Source: CAZUSC01 sp964622915 (lineage in GTDB: Bacteria > Patescibacteriota > Andersenbacteria > UBA10190). Taken from it: DNA of 5,338 bases. Below the pieces are notes generated by a model. It was not told the origin of the DNA. It worked only from the letters and a program-made list of their open reading frames with translations, and ran no database searches. Numbering within the stretch: position 1 is the first letter of the stretch; the number at the start of each line of letters is the position of its first letter. The position numbers were made by a program, and so were the translations under genes. This document shows, in pieces, positions 1 through 4,996 of the stretch. The stretch is from NCBI GenBank assembly GCA_964622915.1, contig CAZUSC010000029.1, forward strand, positions 1 to 5,338, given 5' to 3'.

Positions 1-372
1 TGCTCCGCCGAGCGCAGCTCCTGCAGGCACTGTTGCTATTACAGCAGGCCCACCTGCGATACCGGCTGTTCCTATTGCTCCGCCCGCCGCCGCTCCACCC
101 GCTCCTCCGGTTGCCGCCCCACCTGCTCCGCCCGCCGCCGCTCCACCCGCTCCTCCGGTTGCCGCCCCACCTGCTCCGCCCGCCGCCGCTCCACCCGCAC
201 TGATTCCGCTTCCTCCGGCGGTGCTAACCCCTTTTGCTCCAGCTCCCGCCCCGCGTGTTATATTACCGGCTGCTTGTCGGCCAAGTCTTCCGCCAACGTC
301 TTCCATTTGGTTTTTACGCCGTTCTAATTCAGCTCGTTTTTTTTTCTTCTTCAGGGGAGGCTTGCGATTCAT
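1..372 (-). CDS. Basic N-terminus, Gly/Ala-rich repeat protein, C-terminally cut by the window
   Basis: The first 124 residues of an unrecognised protein; the frame is open to the left window edge, so the C-terminus is missing. The ATG at 372 is the first possible start because an in-frame TAG lies directly before it. The N-terminus is strongly basic (KKKKKR at residues 8-13, then a charged stretch to about residue 24). From about residue 36 the protein is almost entirely Gly and Ala, with two and a half copies of a 16-residue repeat made of the half-units GGAGGAAT and GGAGGAAA. The last 25 residues before the edge (for example AVIATVPAG) are more hydrophobic and could begin a membrane segment. 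It starts 45 bases after the VirB4 stop, so it probably belongs to the same operon and may be a structural or membrane part of the machine, but that is inference from position. Repeats and composition prevent a family assignment. Confidence 0.72.
   Translation of the reverse strand, partial: MNRKPPLKKKKKRAELERRKNQMEDVGGRLGRQAAGNITRGAGAGAKGVSTAGGSGISAGGAAAGGAGGAATGGAGGAAAGGAGGAATGGAGGAAAGGAIGTAGIAGGPAVIATVPAGAALGGA
77..198. repeat. 48-bp tandem repeat inside a coding region, about 2.5 copies
   Basis: Copies begin at 77, 125 and 173. The first two are identical over 48 bases as far as I can read, and the third breaks off after 26 bases at 198. Each unit splits into two related 24-bp halves, so the array is itself an older duplication. 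Read on the minus strand, each unit encodes 16 Gly/Ala/Thr residues and keeps frame, so copy-number changes would lengthen or shorten the protein without breaking it. The flanking sequence is also Gly/Ala coding but no longer follows the repeat exactly. Confidence 0.9.
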
Positions 373-388
373 CTACCATAATGCTTGC

Positions 389-417
389 AAAAAAATACTA
401 AGACCACGAACAGTATT
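389..417 (-). terminator. Possible weak intrinsic terminator or attenuator after VirB4
   Basis: On the minus strand, directly after the VirB4 TAG, AATACT (417-412) can pair with AGTATT (399-394) across a 12-base loop. A run of seven T (395-389), partly shared with the stem, follows. The layout is that of an intrinsic terminator, but the six-pair stem is mostly A-T and so weak. The next gene begins only 17 bases later on the same strand, so partial attenuation is more plausible than full termination. Confidence 0.25.
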
Positions 418-2262
418 CTACAATGGAGCCTGTTGGGCTGCCATTTCTTTTTTAGCGGCTTCAATGGCCAATATCTGCTGGGGATCAGAAGTAATAACTT
501 GATCTTCCGCGTAGCTGGCCACAACTTTAATAGCCACGTGCTTTAAGCCGGCAAAAAATATTCCCTCGCCCACATCGCTTTCTAATAGGCGGAATTTTTC
601 ATGATCGGTGAGATAAAACACTTCGGCCAGCAGGTCAATGGCGGCCGGTGACTGGCGGAGCAGTAACTGGATGGAAGAATTAGTAACGATGGGCTTACCA
701 TATTTTGACTGTAAAAAGTCGCTGATGTCTTGGGTGATGGTGGAAACTCCCAAATAATATTTACGGGCGCGTTTGGCCATGGAGAATAAGAATCGGGCCG
801 ACTCCTCGTGCTGCATCATTAGCCAGGCTTCATCCACCACCAATATGCGCCGCTTTAAATTGCTGCGGACGCGATTCCAGATGAAGCCAAGAATGACATA
901 CATGGCAATCGGCCGCAGTTCCTCTTCCATGTCGCGGACGTTAAATACAATGAGAGGGTTATCTAAATCAATATTGCTCGGACGGTTGAAGACACCGGCA
1001 AATGTTCCTTCGACATAACGCTGCAAGCGCACCGCCACGCTATTGCCGCCCTCCATATCGTGAATGATGTTATAAAAATCTTGCAGGGTAGGTACTTCCG
1101 GTTTTTTCCATCTCGCGCCCGGCGTAATATCTTTTAGAGCGTAAGTTTCCCATAAGCCTTTATCCACTATCGACTGTTCTTCCGGAGATAATCCGTCAAC
1201 CATCAGGGATACTAAGCCGCTTAAACGGGTAATATTTTCCCGCAATACTGCGTCGGGGTTTTCATCTTCTCCTAATTCCGGCAGATCAAACGGATTAATG
1301 CGATGATCAGAGGCGATGGCCACTCGCAGGTAACTGCCGCCCACGGCTTCTGATAGGTAGCGATATTCTTGTTCGGGGTCAATGACGATGACTTCCGTCC
1401 CCATCATTAAACTGCGCAAAACCTCTAATTTGACCATATAACTTTTTCCAGCGCCGCTTTTGGCGAAGACCGTCATATTCGCGTTCTCCAAACTAAAGCG
1501 GTCGAACAAAATAAGGCTGTTATTATGCAGGTTGATTCCATATAAAATTCCGCTGTTGCTGGTAAGGTCGGAGCTAACAAAAGGAAAGCTGGTAGAAAGA
1601 GGCGAGGTGTTAAGGTTGGTATTGACAGCCAACTGGTCATGTCCCAGGGGCAAAGTGGAAGTAAAGCCCTGCTCAACTTGGAAAAGAGCTGGCTTGGCGT
1701 ATACCAGGCGGCTTTCTAAAAGCACTTCCATTTGCGCCAAAGTGTCCTCGAGCTCTTTTTCGGAGTTGCTGTAGACAGTTATGTATAGCCCGTACTTGTA
1801 AAAGCGTTCCGTGCCTTGCACCAGCCGATCGCGCAACTCCTCAATATCCTGGTAGGCTGTCTGTAATTGAGGATCGCGGACCTTGCCTGATTCGGCCTGC
1901 ATAGAGATAGAGGCGGAAACTTGTGTTACACGCTTACGCAGTTCCTTCAGAATGGCGGCAGAATCCTGCGGATAAATGAACATGGCCACGTCAAACTCGA
2001 TGTCAAAATTGACGATCGGCGCAAACCAATTGGTGTCCAGATAGCGGGGGTAGGTGGTAACAAATAAAGTTGTGGCAAATTTACCGTCAATTTCTAGGAA
2101 TCGTGGGTAGGCTTTGTAGGCAGCGGGCGCTAAAATATCTTTTAGCGACGATACGCCGTCATTGAACTGCTTCATTGTTTCACTGTCTGCGGCGCTCTTT
2201 TCTTTACTGCCTTGCTTCGCCGAGCCGCGCAGAAAGCCGAATGTATCACTAAAGACGCTCAT
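418..2262 (-). CDS. virB4: VirB4/TraC-family type IV secretion ATPase
   Basis: A cytoplasmic, membrane-associated ATPase of the VirB4/TrbE/TraC family, which powers assembly or substrate transfer in conjugation-type secretion systems. The N-terminal part (about residues 45-235) resembles the CagE/TrbE/VirB4 N-terminal domain. The RecA-like ATPase domain follows. It shows a Walker A motif AKSGAGKS at 267-274 (catalytic K273), the family motif VIDPEQEY at 293-300, a Walker B stretch RRILVVDEAW at 471-480 with D477 and E478, a sensor-like STITQD at 507-512 and a conserved NSS...LLRQ at 528-537. All expected ATPase motifs are present, so it looks functional. At 614 residues it is shorter than typical proteobacterial VirB4 (about 800). 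The ATG at 2262 is fixed by an in-frame TAA immediately before it. No Shine-Dalgarno is visible. The preceding secretion gene is TraC-like, but a four-helix-bundle cassette separates them. The symbol denotes family, not strict orthology. Confidence 0.94.
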   Translation of the reverse strand: MSVFSDTFGFLRGSAKQGSKEKSAADSETMKQFNDGVSSLKDILAPAAYKAYPRFLEIDGKFATTLFVTTYPRYLDTNWFAPIVNFDIEFDVAMFIYPQDSAAILKELRKRVTQVSASISMQAESGKVRDPQLQTAYQDIEELRDRLVQGTERFYKYGLYITVYSNSEKELEDTLAQMEVLLESRLVYAKPALFQVEQGFTSTLPLGHDQLAVNTNLNTSPLSTSFPFVSSDLTSNSGILYGINLHNNSLILFDRFSLENANMTVFAKSGAGKSYMVKLEVLRSLMMGTEVIVIDPEQEYRYLSEAVGGSYLRVAIASDHRINPFDLPELGEDENPDAVLRENITRLSGLVSLMVDGLSPEEQSIVDKGLWETYALKDITPGARWKKPEVPTLQDFYNIIHDMEGGNSVAVRLQRYVEGTFAGVFNRPSNIDLDNPLIVFNVRDMEEELRPIAMYVILGFIWNRVRSNLKRRILVVDEAWLMMQHEESARFLFSMAKRARKYYLGVSTITQDISDFLQSKYGKPIVTNSSIQLLLRQSPAAIDLLAEVFYLTDHEKFRLLESDVGEGIFFAGLKHVAIKVVASYAEDQVITSDPQQILAIEAAKKEMAAQQAPL

Positions 2263-2282
2263 TTATATCTAATGAAGGATAA

Positions 2283-2302
2283 ATCATGTGTATAGGCATG
2301 AT
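2283..2302. promoter_or_regulatory. Small inverted repeat upstream of VirB4
   Basis: ATCATG (2283-2288) and CATGAT (2297-2302) form a perfect 6-bp inverted repeat with an 8-base centre, lying 21 to 40 bases before the VirB4 start. It sits in the only spacer between the end of the four-helix cassette (2321) and VirB4. It could be an operator or an RNA hairpin affecting translation, but a 6-bp match can easily arise by chance and no clear -35/-10 pair accompanies it. Confidence 0.2.
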
Positions 2303-2320
2303 AGCACGAGCGTGTTTAGG

Positions 2321-2359
2321 AGTAACTAGTAACCTGTAACGAGTAACGAGCAACTAGTA
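2321..2359. repeat. Left terminal heptamer array of cassette 1
   Basis: About five and a half units of 7 bases on the plus strand (AGTAACT, AGTAACC, TGTAACG, AGTAACG, AGCAACT, then AGTA). Inverted, it matches the right array at 33 of 39 positions without gaps. It starts 12 bases after the stop of the four-helix gene. In the transcript it lies 3' of that gene and can pair with the 5' array. Confidence 0.88.
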
Positions 2360-2371
2360 CTGAAACAATAC

Positions 2372-2743
2372 TTATTTTTGTTTCTCTATAGAGCGTATCA
2401 TTCCATTAATAAGTTTTCGGGCATCGTTTGCTAACAAACCGATTTCTTTACATGTTTTATGGTCTATGTACTGCAAATCTCTGGCTAGTAAAAGAAAACT
2501 CTGCACTTCCGAGGCTGACCCCCGGGCCTGATAGTAAAATTTAATTTTGTCGTTAAAGTGATACCTTTCGAATCCTTCGGCAATATTTGCCGCTACTGAA
2601 CTCGCGGCTCGGCGTAATTGACTGGTGATACCAAACTTCTCCTCGGCGGGAAAGTCTTTAGTGGCAAGGTACACTTTTAAAGCCAGTTCGTGTGCTTTTT
2701 TCCAGGCGTTTAGATCGTAGAAATTTTTTACGAGAGCTGCCAT
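2372..2743 (-). CDS. Four-helix-bundle protein, 23S rRNA intervening-sequence (S23) family, copy 1
   Basis: A 123-residue protein, the usual length of the S23/four-helix-bundle family found in 23S rRNA intervening sequences and related to Avd of diversity-generating retroelements. The signature regions are present: FYDLNAWKKAHEL near residues 8-20, SQLRRAASSVAANIAEGFER at 41-60, QARGSASE at 72-79 and ARDLQYI at 87-93. It is expected to be a small soluble helical bundle, probably oligomeric and basic; the biochemical role of the family is not settled, though nucleic-acid or RNP binding is often suspected. The ATG at 2743 lies seven bases inside the right repeat array; a second ATG at 2750 is out of frame. 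It has no evident link to secretion and looks like cargo of a repeat-bounded insert. It shares the family core with the copy at 3522-3959 but is clearly diverged, so the two are not a recent duplication. Confidence 0.92.
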   Translation of the reverse strand: MAALVKNFYDLNAWKKAHELALKVYLATKDFPAEEKFGITSQLRRAASSVAANIAEGFERYHFNDKIKFYYQARGSASEVQSFLLLARDLQYIDHKTCKEIGLLANDARKLINGMIRSIEKQK

Positions 2744-2750
2744 TCCCCAT

Positions 2751-2789
2751 TACTGGTTACTCGTTACTAGTTACTCGTTACTTGTTACT
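2751..2789. repeat. Right terminal heptamer array of cassette 1, overlapping the TraC-like stop codon
   Basis: The array contains, on the plus strand, TACT followed by five units of 7 bases (GGTTACT, CGTTACT, AGTTACT, CGTTACT, TGTTACT). Read in the direction of transcription the units are AGTAACN, so a TAA recurs every 7 bases and visits all three frames. The TraC-like gene ends on one of these TAAs (2780-2778), so its last few codons are array sequence. Confidence 0.9.
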
Positions 2790-3479
2790 ACTCTCCACTT
2801 CCTGAATTTTGAGCTGGCCGACGTTCTGTAAGCGTTGATTACGCGAAGTAACTGGATTATAGAAATTATAGAAAAGCTCCAGTAGTTCTTGGGTCTGCAG
2901 CGGCACAACTCGCAAGCCGATACCCCGCAGCCCAACCGCAACTTGATCAACTCTCTGCAAAATTTGGGCCTTGCTATGCTCAAACTCGTCGTCGGAAATG
3001 ACGTGCTTACCGGCGGAGGCTTTGACGCTCTTAAAAATCCGCTCAAACCAGCCCTCTTTTTTGCTTTGGGTAACAGCAAAGGGAATAGTGGCATAAAAGG
3101 TTTTGGTCATGATGTTGCTGTCTTTCACCAGCTCGCTAACGAAATTAATATACTCACTCATTTGCAGACGCAGCAGCTCATTTTGTTGTTTGTCGCGCAG
3201 GCCCTTCACCTGCTCAATGTACGGAGTAATGTCCATTTTGCGGGAGGAGACTGTTAATTGAATAGGAAAGTCGAGCGCATTGATGAAATCCTGGTAGGCG
3301 TAAATAATAGCGCTTTGCTCATCTTCGGACTTCAAAGCAAAATTTACTGATGACACCATTAAGACCGCCCGCATAGTGCTGTCGGTTAAAATCACAATAC
3401 CATCGCGAACTTCCGCCAGCTTAACCAAGTTTTGGGTGGGCTTGCCCTTCTTGCTCCCGCTCATCATTTCGAAAACCAT
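2778..3479 (-). CDS. TraC-like domain protein of a conjugation-type system
   Basis: A 233-residue protein resembling the stand-alone TraC-like proteins that accompany VirB4 in Patescibacteria, and similar in style to the N-terminal non-ATPase part of TraC/VirB4. Recognisable stretches are VRDGIVILTDSTMRAVLMVS (24-43), FALKSEDEQSAIIY (47-60), a long charged helix around 84-120, and TQELLELFYNFYNP at 196-209. There is no Walker A motif, so it is not itself an ATPase. A cytoplasmic role contacting VirB4 or the membrane complex is inferred. I use the ATG at 3479, but the in-frame ATGs at 3467 and 3464 (residues 5 and 6) are equally plausible because the first codons abut the end of a repeat array and no Shine-Dalgarno decides. 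The final residues (SSNK) and the TAA are encoded inside the heptamer array of cassette 1, suggesting the original C-terminus was altered by the insertion. Confidence 0.85.
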   Translation of the reverse strand: MVFEMMSGSKKGKPTQNLVKLAEVRDGIVILTDSTMRAVLMVSSVNFALKSEDEQSAIIYAYQDFINALDFPIQLTVSSRKMDITPYIEQVKGLRDKQQNELLRLQMSEYINFVSELVKDSNIMTKTFYATIPFAVTQSKKEGWFERIFKSVKASAGKHVISDDEFEHSKAQILQRVDQVAVGLRGIGLRVVPLQTQELLELFYNFYNPVTSRNQRLQNVGQLKIQEVESSNK

Positions 3480-3483
3480 TGGG

Positions 3484-3504
3484 TAGAAATTAGAAACTAG
3501 AAAT
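3484..3504. repeat. Left terminal heptamer array of cassette 2
   Basis: Three clean 7-base units on the plus strand (TAGAAAT, TAGAAAC, TAGAAAT), followed to about 3518 by a degenerate A/G-rich tail. Bases 3486-3503 are the exact reverse complement of 3916-3933. The array ends 4 bases before the TraC-like start at 3479, so in the transcript the 3' arm of the possible stem sits directly on the next gene's initiation region. Confidence 0.82.
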
Positions 3505-3521
3505 TAAGAAAATGGAAAACC

Positions 3522-3959
3522 TTATGACAGCTTATCATTTTGTCGTGAATTTTTCTGTAGTATCTTTGTTTTAGTAATATACCCATTTAATAGTTTGAGG
3601 GTTTCCTCGCACTTTGCTAATAGTTTTTCACACTCCAGCAACGGTGCTTGTTGTAGATCACGAGCTGCAATAATGTGGTTTCTTGTTTCGGTTAATGAGC
3701 CGCGTGCCTGCCGGCAAAACTGAATATTTTCCTGATAATGAAATCGACCAAATCCTTCAGCGATATTGGCAGAAATTGATGAGGCGGAGCGAACAAGTTG
3801 AGATCGTCTATTGTATTTTTCTTCAATAGGAAGGAGGCTTGAAAATCTGTATATATCCAGCATAAGCTGATGAGATTTTTGCCATACAAATAAGTCTTCA
3901 AAACTCCGAATAGTCTTTCTAGTTTCTAATTTCCCAATTTCTATTTTCTGTATTTCCAT
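3522..3959 (-). CDS. Four-helix-bundle protein, 23S rRNA intervening-sequence (S23) family, copy 2
   Basis: A 145-residue S23-family four-helix-bundle protein. The core runs from FEDLFVWQKSHQL near residues 20-32 through SQLVRSASSISANIAEGFGR (53-72) and QARGSLTE (84-91) to ARDLQ (99-103), followed by a last helix and a basic tail. It is about 20 residues longer than copy 1, mainly because of an N-terminal extension: residues 1-16 or so are encoded by heptamer-array sequence (3916-3957) and precede the usual family start. The ATG at 3959 is the only Met before the core; the next Met is inside the first helix. So either the repeat is translated or a non-ATG codon near 3910 is used. The coding sequence is visibly more AT-rich than VirB4. 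The core resembles copy 1 (SANIAEGF, QARGS, ARDLQ shared) but is well diverged. Function is unknown; it appears to be cargo of the cassette, not a secretion component. Confidence 0.9.
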   Translation of the reverse strand: MEIQKIEIGKLETRKTIRSFEDLFVWQKSHQLMLDIYRFSSLLPIEEKYNRRSQLVRSASSISANIAEGFGRFHYQENIQFCRQARGSLTETRNHIIAARDLQQAPLLECEKLLAKCEETLKLLNGYITKTKILQKNSRQNDKLS

Positions 3960-4001
3960 TTATCTTTTCCCAATTTCTAATTTCTATTTTCCAGTTTCTA
4001 A
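3916..4001. repeat. Right terminal heptamer array of cassette 2, two blocks
   Basis: A pyrimidine-rich stretch of about 86 bases with two related blocks. The inner block (3916-3957) overlaps the first codons of the four-helix gene. The outer block (about 3963-4001) overlaps the end of PrgI. Both contain CCCAATTTCTA and repeats of TAATTTC or close variants. The inner block carries the perfect 18-base inverted match to the left end; the outer block matches it less well (about 28 of 37 by my alignment). The right end is about twice as long as the left, suggesting internal duplication or a second insertion of array sequence. Confidence 0.8.
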
Positions 4002-4439
4002 GTCAAACGGGTCTTCGATGGTCTCGGAAACCACCGTGTTGCCGCCCGTATCCAGGGATTGCGCCAGAGCTGTAAGCGAGGTAAGTTCCTTTTGTGCTTG
4101 TATTCGACTGTCTATCAGTTCTTCCCAATGTTCATCTTTGATTCTGATCGGCTTATTGCTGGCCGACCTTCTCCAGATATACAGTTGGTTGTGAGTATAA
4201 AAGTTAAAGCCATTGACTAAAATCGTGGCAAAGGGCTTCCCATTAATTTTTACGTGGGCAAACAGTACGGCAATTCCGGCAACAGGAAGGGCGAGTGTGA
4301 TGAATAACGACAAGTCCGAGAAAAGGAAAACAGGCACCAGCATCAAAGCAGTAAAAACATAAATTAAAAACTGCTTGAGCGTAAAGGGACCAACGATCTT
4401 GTCTTCGATATCGATGAATTGGGGAACCTGATAGCGCAT
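3984..4439 (-). CDS. prgI: PrgI-family membrane protein of a conjugation-type system
   Basis: A 151-residue inner-membrane protein of the PrgI family, known from Gram-positive conjugation operons (pCF10 PrgI) and common beside VirB4 in Patescibacteria. The characteristic N-terminus VPQFIDIEDKIVGPFTLKQF occupies residues 5-24. Two adjacent hydrophobic segments follow at about 24-41 and 44-62, separated by a short turn with Ser/Asp, giving a helical hairpin. After it comes a conserved-looking soluble stretch, including NGKPF at 66-70 and QLYIWR at 85-90. The remaining 60 residues are hydrophilic and probably cytoplasmic. It likely forms part of the membrane channel, in the position of VirB3. 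Start at ATG 4439; its upstream spacer (4440-4478) is filled by a heptamer-like array. The last residues LETGK and the TAG are encoded by the outer array of cassette 2, so the native C-terminus may have been replaced or extended by the insertion. Confidence 0.88.
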   Translation of the reverse strand: MRYQVPQFIDIEDKIVGPFTLKQFLIYVFTALMLVPVFLFSDLSLFITLALPVAGIAVLFAHVKINGKPFATILVNGFNFYTHNQLYIWRRSASNKPIRIKDEHWEELIDSRIQAQKELTSLTALAQSLDTGGNTVVSETIEDPFDLETGK

Positions 4440-4440
4440 G

Positions 4441-4480
4441 ACTTAGTAGCAAGCATCTAGTAGTAAGTATCAAGTATACT
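4441..4480. repeat. Orphan heptamer-like array with no four-helix gene
   Basis: About 40 bases built of 7-base units with a 14-base higher period: TAGTAGCAAGCATC (4444-4457) and TAGTAGTAAGTATC (4458-4471) agree at 12 of 14 positions, followed by AAGTATACT. It fills the gap between the 171-residue gene, whose TAG (4481-4479) it overlaps, and the PrgI start at 4439. It has the same length, period and stop-codon position as the cassette ends but bounds no gene. Confidence 0.72.
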
Positions 4481-4994
4481 ATCGCGGAATTGGAGGGGGT
4501 GTGGGTGGGCGTTGTTGATTTTTGAGATCGAGGATATTGGACGGCAGATTTGAAGATTGTGCGGAAGGGCGGGAAGGGTAGTTTTGCAGCTGGCTTCTAA
4601 TGCCCGGCTGGGATCGTTTGGTCTGGGCCAGGTGTTGATTTAGTTCCAGCGCCACTGGAGCCAATAGTTCTTTTTCGATTTCTTGCGACATGCGCTGGGC
4701 TGTATCGTTTGAAATTTTTAGATTAGTGGATAGCATGGCTGGCAGTCTCGCAAGCGTAAGGCTGCCGGTCGTGATTTGAAAAACAGCCAGCGCCACGATT
4801 TCTGCCCCCTCATCTGCTAAGTCAAGGGATTTAATGAGGCCGCGAATATAAGCACCAACTCTAAGCGAGGTTACAAACTGGGCTAATATTTTGGGCAACT
4901 CATGAAAGTCTCGGATATACGACGTTCTTATCTCCTCTGGCACTGTTACTAAGGAACCAGCTGGAATAGTAGCAAAAACATCCTTAATGGGCAT
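4479..4994 (-). CDS. Uncharacterised helical protein with proline-rich C-terminal tail
   Basis: A 171-residue protein not assigned to a named family. Residues 1-45 or so hold a start MPIKDVF and a region resembling a short motif IRTSYIRDFHELPKILAQF. Residues 45-125 are predicted helical from the pattern of hydrophobic and charged residues, including a stretch with ISNDTAQRMSQEIEKELLAP near 93-112. The last 45 residues are polar and proline-rich, ending RPPTPPPIPR, and are probably disordered. There is no signal peptide and no clear membrane segment; the hydrophobic run AEIVALAVFQITTG (about 64-77) is short and more likely buried. I recall similar small helical proteins of unknown role in Patescibacteria secretion loci, but this is from general impression. 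The ATG at 4994 follows the previous stop by 2 bases, indicating translational coupling and a shared operon. Its position just before PrgI suggests an accessory role in the same apparatus. Confidence 0.8.
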   Translation of the reverse strand: MPIKDVFATIPAGSLVTVPEEIRTSYIRDFHELPKILAQFVTSLRVGAYIRGLIKSLDLADEGAEIVALAVFQITTGSLTLARLPAMLSTNLKISNDTAQRMSQEIEKELLAPVALELNQHLAQTKRSQPGIRSQLQNYPSRPSAQSSNLPSNILDLKNQQRPPTPPPIPR

Positions 4995-4996
4995 AT

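Larger units (their letters stand above)
2321..2789 (-). mobile_element. Repeat-bounded four-helix-bundle cassette 1 (IVS-like insert)
   Basis: A 469-bp unit made of a left array (2321-2359), a single S23-type four-helix-bundle gene (2372-2743) and a right array (2751-2789). The two arrays are the same length and, with one inverted, match at 33 of 39 positions, so they are terminal inverted repeats built from 7-bp units. The unit sits between the TraC-like gene and VirB4, which are normally close partners. Its right end supplies the stop codon of the TraC-like gene. I see no transposase and no obvious target-site duplication. Inverted repeats around a four-helix-bundle gene are the plan of intervening sequences in 23S rRNA genes; placing this one in a secretion operon, and calling it mobile, is inference. 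Confidence 0.6.
3484..4001 (-). mobile_element. Repeat-bounded four-helix-bundle cassette 2 (IVS-like insert)
   Basis: About 518 bp consisting of a left array (from 3484), an S23-type gene (3959-3522) and a long right array (to about 4001). The ends share a perfect 18-base inverted repeat (3486-3503 with 3916-3933). Heptamers of the TAGAAAT/TAGAAAC type recur through both ends. The unit lies between the PrgI-like and TraC-like genes and supplies the last codons and the TAG of PrgI. Its heptamer sequence differs from cassette 1, so the two were not made by one recent copying event. There is no transposase and no clear target duplication. Mobility is inferred from structure. Confidence 0.55.

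Noticed and set aside
332..379. Short minus-strand frame from the ATG at 379
   Set aside because: It gives only about 16 residues before a stop and overlaps the better-supported start at 372.
221..502. Plus-strand open frame of 93 codons
   Set aside because: It overlaps the end of VirB4 and the start of the Gly/Ala-rich gene on the other strand, is low-complexity proline/alanine at its start, and matches no family. It is a shadow frame.
2372..2743. 23S rRNA fragment hosting the four-helix gene
   Set aside because: The flanking sequence is protein-coding (TraC-like and VirB4), and I see no rRNA sequence.
2771..3094. Second minus-strand frame of 107 codons over the TraC-like gene
   Set aside because: It is an alternative frame of a well-supported gene with no recognisable domain.
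2889..3257. Plus-strand open frame of 122 codons
   Set aside because: It lies wholly within the TraC-like gene on the opposite strand, which has recognisable family sequence. The plus frame does not.
2372..3959. Diversity-generating retroelement with Avd-like proteins
   Set aside because: The four-helix proteins are distantly Avd-like, but the window has no reverse transcriptase and no template/variable repeat pair with adenine-specific changes.
2321..4001. Classical insertion sequences
   Set aside because: The ends are inverted, but the only gene in each cassette is a four-helix-bundle protein. There is no transposase and no visible target-site duplication.
2321..4480. CRISPR array
   Set aside because: The repeats are contiguous 7-base units without unique spacers, in inverted pairs around genes, and no cas gene is present.
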